DNA of 10,107 nt from CAYLXN01 sp964388235. GTDB lineage: Bacteria > Patescibacteriota > Saccharimonadia > Saccharimonadales > Saccharimonadaceae. The notes below the pieces were generated by a model. The model searched no databases, was not told the origin of the DNA, and saw nothing but the letters and a program-made list of their open reading frames with translations. Position numbers and translations under genes: made by a program. How positions within the stretch are numbered: position 1 is the first letter of the stretch; the number at the start of each line of letters is the position of its first letter. The DNA is taken from positions 1 to 10,107 of the forward strand of contig CAYLXN010000022.1 in assembly GCA_964388235.1 (NCBI GenBank), written 5' to 3'. Shown here in pieces: positions 4,953 to 10,107 of the stretch.

Positions 4953-6779
4953 TTAATCCAGTTTTATTTTGGTCAAATTTTGTTTGAATTGAGCTAAATC
5001 AAGTTCAGTTTTAGCTTGATCAATATCGAGCTCGTCACGATAGTAGTCGCTGAGATCAATTTGTTCCGTAGTAACTTGTTGATAAATCAACCCCATTTCT
5101 AGCTCGCCGTCAAGCTGAGATTTCAGACAATCTTGCAAAATTATTAGCTGATCTTGACTTAGGCCGTGATCGCTAATTAATATTCCGCCGAAAGGTTTTG
5201 GTAATTGAAGTTTGAAAATCCTAGCTAACTGATCAACGTAAGCCTTAATATCAGTCTGTGGATTAACTCCACCTAGATTGGTTTGTAAGATTAACTTCTT
5301 AAAATCAACTCTCAAAAGTTTCATTTCCGCCATCAAAGATCTCAAACTCCTCTCATAACAATCCAGTCGACTAGCCAAATCATGGTCATCAGCATCAATT
5401 GTCAGTTCAACCACTGGCGTGATTTGCGACTGCTGTACCCGACTAGCAAAACGAGAAGCCAGATGAGAGTTCGACAAAATAGCAGCATCAGATGGCATAT
5501 CCTGATCAGTACTGAGCTTGAGTTTAATCCGCCATTTAGCAAAACGAATGTTATGAGTGATTAAATTGCTAATTTTCTCACCCAAAGCTTCTAGACCATA
5601 AGTTACCTGCTCACCATTGAAGCCGACCAAATCCTCAAAACAATTGTCAATCAGCGGGATGACCGCTACTCCAGCCTCGATCAAAGCCTCAACTTGATCA
5701 CTTTCGGCAATTCCGTAAGACAAACTAACACCAGCTAACCGACCAGACAGCGATTTAGTGTCAAGAAATTGTTTAGCCAAATGATTAAGCGCTTCATTGT
5801 CAGCCGTATCAAAGTCCAGATCCAGCCAAAGCTTACCTTGTCGGCGCGAATTTTCCAGTAGCTCTGCCGCTGGTCGATTGTATGATTGAGCTCGCTCCAT
5901 CAACAACCCGTAAACCGTTGGCGAGGCCACCAACTCAACCGGATGCAATGTTTGCACAGGTATTTCAGGCACTAAACTTTGAGTTAAATATCTAACTATT
6001 TTGATCTCTTTGCCCTTACGATAATCATCAATAATTGCTTCAATGATCGCCAATTTTTGCCGCCCTGTCTTAGGAATATCGGTCAGCTTAATAACCGCAC
6101 CCTCTATAACCTCAATCGCCCCTTCATCAAGAGCTTGGGTCAATTTAACCTGACTAGTTTGTCCGTCAGCAGCAAAATATAAACCTTTTCCGTCAATCAA
6201 AAGCACTTGCTCCGACTTGGTGGTGTAATCAGACAGCGCCGCCAGCAAACTATCAACACTACTGTAGTCAGCTTTGCTGATAATCAATTTCAGTTTCGAT
6301 TGAAGTTGATCAATCAACAAATTATCTGCTAAGTCGCCGTCAGTTTCGACAATTAACTCTACTTCTGGATGATCATTTTTATAATTTTCAATCAAATTTA
6401 AATCATGGGGTTCAAAATGAGCATCTGCCATGAAGAGAATTTTCTGCGGCACTGATTCAGGCATTTGCCAATCGGATTTATCCCAAACCGCCAACGTTTT
6501 TTGTTTGTCGTCTGAGCGAAGGATTGCTTTTTGAGTAACTTTAGTTCCGTTAGTAAAAACATCAAATCCGAGATTAGCCAAATTATTAGCCAAACCCAGA
6601 AAATTATTGGTTACTTTATTGCTATAATCAAGCGTAATTTCGCCACCATCAAAAACAATATCCAGCCAGTCACGATCTTGCTCATCCTTCAAAATCTGTT
6701 GCCCGCCTAGCAGCCCTAGAGTAATTGTCTCAACCGGCCTACCAATTAATAAAATCGTTGGTTTCACTTCGTCTTCCAC
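4953..6779 (-). CDS. Fusion of PfkB-like kinase domain and class I fructose-bisphosphate aldolase-like domain, both with replaced catalytic residues
   Basis: Residues 1 to about 265 resemble a PfkB/ribokinase sugar kinase: a beta start (TILLIGRPV), NNFLGLANNLANLGFDVFTNG (58-78), a LIISKADYSSV segment near 165-175 where PfkB proteins have their Asn-Glu motif, and LLIDGKGLYFAADG near 193-206. The GAGD anion hole with its catalytic Asp is replaced by TGRQK (238-242). Residues about 270-608 align by eye with animal-type class I aldolase: GKLWLDLDFD (315-324), GFNGE (386-390), FAKWR (413-417), VVEL (456-459), DDHDL (464-468), LISDHG (534-539). Against rabbit numbering, Asp33, Lys146, Glu187 and Ser271 appear kept, but Lys229, the Schiff-base lysine, is Gln499, and Lys107, Glu189 and Arg303 are also lost. 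Glycolytic activity is therefore doubtful; a regulatory or ligand-sensing role is inference. The start is GTG at 6779, or possibly GTG at 6767 after GGAAG. It has its own promoter downstream of uvrA. Confidence 0.7.
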   Translation of the reverse strand: MEDEVKPTILLIGRPVETITLGLLGGQQILKDEQDRDWLDIVFDGGEITLDYSNKVTNNFLGLANNLANLGFDVFTNGTKVTQKAILRSDDKQKTLAVWDKSDWQMPESVPQKILFMADAHFEPHDLNLIENYKNDHPEVELIVETDGDLADNLLIDQLQSKLKLIISKADYSSVDSLLAALSDYTTKSEQVLLIDGKGLYFAADGQTSQVKLTQALDEGAIEVIEGAVIKLTDIPKTGRQKLAIIEAIIDDYRKGKEIKIVRYLTQSLVPEIPVQTLHPVELVASPTVYGLLMERAQSYNRPAAELLENSRRQGKLWLDLDFDTADNEALNHLAKQFLDTKSLSGRLAGVSLSYGIAESDQVEALIEAGVAVIPLIDNCFEDLVGFNGEQVTYGLEALGEKISNLITHNIRFAKWRIKLKLSTDQDMPSDAAILSNSHLASRFASRVQQSQITPVVELTIDADDHDLASRLDCYERSLRSLMAEMKLLRVDFKKLILQTNLGGVNPQTDIKAYVDQLARIFKLQLPKPFGGILISDHGLSQDQLIILQDCLKSQLDGELEMGLIYQQVTTEQIDLSDYYRDELDIDQAKTELDLAQFKQNLTKIKLD

Positions 6780-6784
6780 CCCAT
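6764..6784 (-). other. Six-codon ORF overlapping the start of the fusion gene, out of frame
   Basis: The only ATG near this start (rc of 6782-6784) is out of frame with the long gene and reads M-G-W-K-T-K then TGA. It overlaps both GTG starts proposed for the fusion gene. Ribosomes initiating on it would stop just past the GTG at 6767, which could lower expression or couple it by reinitiation. It may be coincidence. Confidence 0.25.
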
Positions 6785-6809
6785 TGTTAATTAAATTATT
6801 CTAATGCTT

Positions 6810-6839
6810 ATTTTAGCACAGATCTATCGATTAATGCAA
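6810..6839 (-). promoter_or_regulatory. Promoter of the kinase-aldolase fusion gene
   Basis: The minus strand has TGCTAAAAT, an extended -10 (core TAAAAT, rc of 6810-6815). TTGCAT (rc of 6834-6839) lies 18 bases upstream as a weak -35 within the last codons of uvrA. A start near 6803 leaves a leader of about 24 bases. The same TGnTAAAAT form occurs upstream of uvrA. Confidence 0.5.
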
Positions 6840-9656
6840 TTTATCTAAAACAGTTTTTAAATATTGCCCAGTGTACGACTGATCGTTGCTTGTCAGTTCT
6901 TCTGGTGTACCAGTGGCAATCACTTGTCCACCCTCGTCGCCACCTTCTGGGCCCATGTCGATCAAGTAATCGGCTGATTTAATGACGTCTAAATTATGCT
7001 CAATCACAATCATGCTATTGCCTTCGTCAACCAAGCGGTTTAAGATTTTAATTAATCGCTTGATATCATCAGCATGCAAACCAGTCGTTGGCTCGTCCAA
7101 AATATAAAGCGTCCGGCCAGTCGATCGACGTGATAGTTCAGTTGCTAGCTTGACTCGCTGCGCTTCACCGCCCGACAACGTCGTCGCTGGCTGCCCGAGC
7201 GTGATATAGCCCAAACCAACATCAACTAAAGCCTTTAACTTGTTTTTTATCGACGGAATACTATCGAAAAACTCGATCGCTTGGTCAATTGTCATATTCA
7301 AAACATCAGAGATCGATTTATTTTTATATTTAATCTCCAAAACATCTCGATTGTAGCGATGGCCATGGCATTCCTCACAAGTAGCATAAACATCAGGCAA
7401 AAAGTGCATCTCAATTTTCTTAACTCCATCACCCTTGCAGCTTTCGCAGCGACCACCAGGCACATTAAAACTGAACCGACCCGAATTATAACCCCTAATT
7501 TGAGCCTCAGGTAGATTGGCGAACAGTTCCCGAATCGGCGTCCACAAGCCAGTATAAGTAGCAGGATTTGAACGCGGCGTGCGGCCAATTGCCGATTGGT
7601 CGATCACAATCACTTTATCTAATAACTCGATTCCCTCAATATTTTCATGCTTGCCAGCGATTTCTTTTGATCGATTTAGACGTGCCAACAATTCTTTGGC
7701 CAAAATTCGGTTAACTAAAGTCGATTTACCCGAGCCAGAAACTCCAGTGACGACATTGAACACGCCTAGTGGAAATTCAACATCAATTGTTTTTAAATTA
7801 TTCTCCGAAGCTCCACGGACGATTAATTTCTTATCTTTTTGGATCGGACGTCGCTTTTTAGGAATTTCAATTGATTCTTTACCACTTAAATAGCGGCCCG
7901 TCAGGCTATTTTCATTAGCCATAACTTCTGCTGGAGTACCGCTAGCGATTATTTGCCCACCATGGACGCCCGCCCGAGGACCAACATCAACCAAATAATC
8001 AGCCTGACGAATCGTATCTTCGTCGTGCTCGACCACAATTACGCTATTGCCAATATCACGAAGGCTTTTTAGAGTCGCGATCAATTTATCGTTATCTCGC
8101 TGATGCAAACCAATTGATGGCTCGTCGAGCACGTACAGCACACCCTGAAGGGCCGAGCCGATCTGAGTTGCCAGCCTGATTCGTTGAGCCTCGCCACCCG
8201 ACAAAGTATTAGCACCTCGTCCGAGCTCAAGATAATTCAAACCAACGTTGGCCATAAACTTCAACCGCGAACTTATTTCCGCCACCACCAAACCAACTAC
8301 TGATTTTTCATTTTCAGTTAGATTCAAGTTTTTCTCAAATAATTCTATTGATTTGTCAATACTTAGACTAGTTATTTCCATGATATTTAACCCATCGACC
8401 GTCACCGCTAGCACTTCGGGCTTCAATCTCTGGCCATGGCAAGCGTGGCATTTGCGTTCGCGCATAAACCGCTCAATATCTCGACGCATAAATTCGCTAT
8501 CGGTTTCCTTGTGACGACGTTCGAGGTTTGGAATTACACCTTCAAAAGTAGTTTTGACCGAGTTGCCGGTCGATAAAGTCGTTTGATATTGATCATTGCC
8601 GGTGCCATAGAGGATCTTTTCACGATTAGCAAGTGAAATCTCCCCGATTGGCGTATGAACATCAAAACCATGTTTTTTGCCCACAGCCTCTAGCCGTTTA
8701 ACATACCATGAGTCGTAATTTACTCGATTGTAAGGCCGAATACCACCTTCAGCGATGGTCAAGTTTGGATTAAGCACCAACTCAGGATCAACTTCCAGAC
8801 GAACCCCTAAACCAGTGCAAACTGGGCAAGCCCCAAGAGGTGCATTAAAACTAAATAGCCTCGGCTCAAGCTCAGGAATGTGAACATCTGGGTGATCAGG
8901 ACAAGCGTAACGCTGCGAATATGAATGAACTTCGTCCGTATCAACATTAAGAACCTGGACAATACCGCCTGCCAATTTCAGCGCTTGTTCGGTTGAATTG
9001 ACAATTCTCGCCAACAAATCTTGATTAACCACCAACCGATCCGTCACTAATTCGATCGAATGCTTGTTAGTCTTGGACAATTCCGGAAATTCATCTAGCG
9101 CATAAACTACTCCGTCAACTCTGACTCTTGCGAAGCCTTGCTTGAGATACTGCTCGGGAATATGCTCAAAAGCACCTTTTTTTGCCACCACAATTGGCGC
9201 CAAAATCATCACTCGCTTGCCATCAAAATTAGTCAAAATTCGATCAACGATATTTTGAGCAGTTTGCTTTTCAACCTTGCGACCACAGACCGGACAATGA
9301 GGCACACCAATTCTAGCAAAAAGCAGCCTTAAATAATCATAAACTTCGGTCACAGTTGCCACTGTCGAGCGCGGGTTGCGAGAAGTTGATTTTTGATCAA
9401 TCGAAATTGCTGGGCTCAAACCAGTAATCGAGTCGACATCTGGCTTATCCATAACGCCCAGAAATTGTCGGGCATAGCTCGACAAACTATCCATGTAACG
9501 CCGCTGACCTTCAGCGTAAATCGTATCAAATGCTAGCGTCGATTTGCCTGAGCCCGACAAGCCAGTGATCACCACCAATTTATCGCGAGGAATTTTAACA
9601 TCAACATTTTTGAGATTGTGCTGACGTGCCCCAATAATTTCTATATATTCTTTCAT
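6831..9656 (-). CDS. uvrA: UvrABC excinuclease subunit A (damage-recognition ATPase)
   Basis: UvrA dimers find bulky DNA damage and load UvrB in nucleotide excision repair. At 941 residues it is full length with both ABC ATPase modules. Walker A motifs are GLSGSGKST (32-40) and GVSGSGKST (638-646). Signature motifs are LSGGEAQR at 485-492 and 827-834, with Walker B LDEPSIGLH (510-518) and LDEPTTGLH (853-861). Zinc-binding pairs occur at C737/C740 with C760/C763, and at C277/C280 with C252 and probably H255 (CPDH in place of CPxC). CHAC at 403-406 lies in the insertion region. The ATG at 9656 gives the conserved start (IEIIGARQHNLKN) but has no Shine-Dalgarno; the predicted mRNA start is only about 7 bases upstream. 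Neither uvrB nor another repair gene adjoins it; uvrC lies two genes downstream. Confidence 0.98.
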   Translation of the reverse strand: MKEYIEIIGARQHNLKNVDVKIPRDKLVVITGLSGSGKSTLAFDTIYAEGQRRYMDSLSSYARQFLGVMDKPDVDSITGLSPAISIDQKSTSRNPRSTVATVTEVYDYLRLLFARIGVPHCPVCGRKVEKQTAQNIVDRILTNFDGKRVMILAPIVVAKKGAFEHIPEQYLKQGFARVRVDGVVYALDEFPELSKTNKHSIELVTDRLVVNQDLLARIVNSTEQALKLAGGIVQVLNVDTDEVHSYSQRYACPDHPDVHIPELEPRLFSFNAPLGACPVCTGLGVRLEVDPELVLNPNLTIAEGGIRPYNRVNYDSWYVKRLEAVGKKHGFDVHTPIGEISLANREKILYGTGNDQYQTTLSTGNSVKTTFEGVIPNLERRHKETDSEFMRRDIERFMRERKCHACHGQRLKPEVLAVTVDGLNIMEITSLSIDKSIELFEKNLNLTENEKSVVGLVVAEISSRLKFMANVGLNYLELGRGANTLSGGEAQRIRLATQIGSALQGVLYVLDEPSIGLHQRDNDKLIATLKSLRDIGNSVIVVEHDEDTIRQADYLVDVGPRAGVHGGQIIASGTPAEVMANENSLTGRYLSGKESIEIPKKRRPIQKDKKLIVRGASENNLKTIDVEFPLGVFNVVTGVSGSGKSTLVNRILAKELLARLNRSKEIAGKHENIEGIELLDKVIVIDQSAIGRTPRSNPATYTGLWTPIRELFANLPEAQIRGYNSGRFSFNVPGGRCESCKGDGVKKIEMHFLPDVYATCEECHGHRYNRDVLEIKYKNKSISDVLNMTIDQAIEFFDSIPSIKNKLKALVDVGLGYITLGQPATTLSGGEAQRVKLATELSRRSTGRTLYILDEPTTGLHADDIKRLIKILNRLVDEGNSMIVIEHNLDVIKSADYLIDMGPEGGDEGGQVIATGTPEELTSNDQSYTGQYLKTVLDKLH

Positions 9657-9669
9657 TTAACAGCTACTA

Positions 9670-9698
9670 ATTTTAACACAAAATAGGTTTTTCATCAA
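9670..9698 (-). promoter_or_regulatory. Promoter of uvrA giving a nearly leaderless mRNA
   Basis: TTGATG (rc of 9693-9698) as -35, a 17-base spacer and TAAAAT (rc of 9670-9675) with TG one base before it. The start would be near 9663, only about 7 bases from the uvrA ATG, leaving no room for a ribosome binding site. I see no LexA-type SOS box around it. Confidence 0.62.
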
Positions 9699-9699
9699 C

Positions 9700-9735
9700 A
9701 GAGCCGAACGACTGCCTGAAACAGCCCTCGGCTCT
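9700..9735. terminator. Hairpin between the surface protein gene and uvrA, terminator-like but without a U-tract
   Basis: AGAGCCGA (9700-9707) pairs with TCGGCTCT (9728-9735) in an 8-bp stem around a 20-base loop that has a short CTG/CAG inner pairing. It lies 20 bases after the stop of the surface protein gene, where a terminator is expected, and one base before the -35 of uvrA. No run of T follows on either strand, so termination would be weak or factor-dependent. A binding site or mRNA-stabilising 3' stem is an alternative. Confidence 0.45.
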
Positions 9736-9754
9736 AGAATTAGTAAACTTGGTC

Positions 9755-10107
9755 TTAACTATTTTTTCTGTGCACCGCTAGGCCCGCACCCGCCAGCACC
9801 ATGATTGAACTGATGATGATCAGCGCTGGGTGAATTTGAGCACCAAAACCAGTGACTGGAGCTTGTGGCTGTTGGTTGGTGGTTTCTGGAGCAGTGGTTG
9901 GTGGTGTGTCTGGAGTTGGGTCAGCAGTTTGGGTAGCTAGTAAGCCGTAGTTTCCAGCTTGGGTGAGAGTGAAGTAAATGAAGTCACTGTCATAATGAGT
10001 AGCGTTGATGATAGCATCGGTTGGTTGACCTTGGTCGTTGAGTAGAGTTAGTTTGAAAGTGTTGAATGATTGAAGTGCTGCAGTGCGAGGGGTTTTGATT
10101 TGAGTTG
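9755..10107 (-). CDS. C-terminal part of a secreted cell-surface protein with sortase-like anchoring signal (5' end outside window)
   Basis: The last 116 residues are visible, ending at TAA (9755-9757). The first part (FKLTLLNDQGQPTDA ... DFIYFTLTQAGNYGLLA) looks like a beta-sandwich or Ig-like domain of surface proteins. A linker rich in Pro, Thr, Gln and Asp (TADPTPDTPTTAPETTNQQ) follows. The end has the three-part form of a wall-sorting signal: APVTG (9848-9862), a hydrophobic helix (ALIIISSIMVLAGAGLAV) and a short basic tail (HRKNS). Sortase would cleave after Thr and attach the protein to the envelope. The motif has Ala where LPxTG has Leu, so the sortase would need relaxed or class-specific recognition. 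A simple membrane-anchored protein is the alternative. No sortase gene is in view. Confidence 0.8.
   Translation of the reverse strand, partial: TQIKTPRTAALQSFNTFKLTLLNDQGQPTDAIINATHYDSDFIYFTLTQAGNYGLLATQTADPTPDTPPTTAPETTNQQPQAPVTGFGAQIHPALIIISSIMVLAGAGLAVHRKNS

Noticed and set aside
7298..7588. 96-codon minus-strand frame inside uvrA
   Set aside because: uvrA is intact and highly conserved through this stretch, so the overlapping frame is a by-product of its codons.
8816..8903. UvrA zinc module reading CPDH rather than CPxC as a missing ligand
   Set aside because: A Cys-Pro-x-x-His form at this place is familiar in actinobacterial-type UvrA, so it is a known variant, with His as the likely ligand.
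1..10107. CRISPR array, tRNA, rRNA, insertion sequence or changed UGA code
   Set aside because: I saw no regular spaced repeats, cloverleaf, transposase or terminal repeats. No in-frame TGA interrupts the genes and Trp is coded by TGG, so there is no evidence for recoding.

Overview
The window is a compact bacterial chromosome segment in which every supported gene lies on the minus strand, so the biological reading order runs from the right edge to the left. The best guess for the organism is a Candidate Phyla Radiation (Patescibacteria) bacterium, probably Candidatus Saccharibacteria. The reasons are dense packing, a short UvrC, an actinobacteria-like UvrA zinc module, and a Gram-positive style wall-anchoring signal on a surface protein. 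This is an impression from protein character, not an alignment. Supported genes stop at TAA or TAG, and nothing suggests a changed genetic code.

Layout in order of transcription. (1) 10107-9755: C-terminal end of a secreted surface protein with a beta-type domain, a Pro/Thr linker and a sortase-like signal (APVTG, membrane helix, basic tail). (2) 9735-9657: a hairpin, then a good sigma70-type promoter only a few bases ahead of uvrA. (3) uvrA, the damage-recognition ATPase of nucleotide excision repair. (4) A 608-codon protein that reads as a PfkB-type sugar kinase domain fused to a class I fructose-bisphosphate aldolase domain. Key catalytic residues are replaced in both halves. (5) An apparent operon from an extended -10 promoter at 4932-4940: rplY (ribosomal protein L25/CTC), uvrC (missing the cysteines that normally bind an iron-sulfur cluster), a small YvlD/phage-holin-4 family membrane protein, secG, and a membrane-anchored family 5 solute-binding protein. 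(6) 166-1: a short region with two well-formed leftward promoters, a 19-codon arginine-rich small ORF with its own ribosome binding site, and a possible start of a further gene leaving the window.

Together the genes cover DNA repair (UvrA and UvrC, with uvrB elsewhere), translation (L25), protein export (SecG), peptide or oligomer capture at the membrane, and cell-surface display. The most unusual items are the doubly degenerate kinase-aldolase fusion, the cysteine-free UvrC, the small ORF between two promoters at the left edge, and repeated promoters that start transcripts almost at the start codon.
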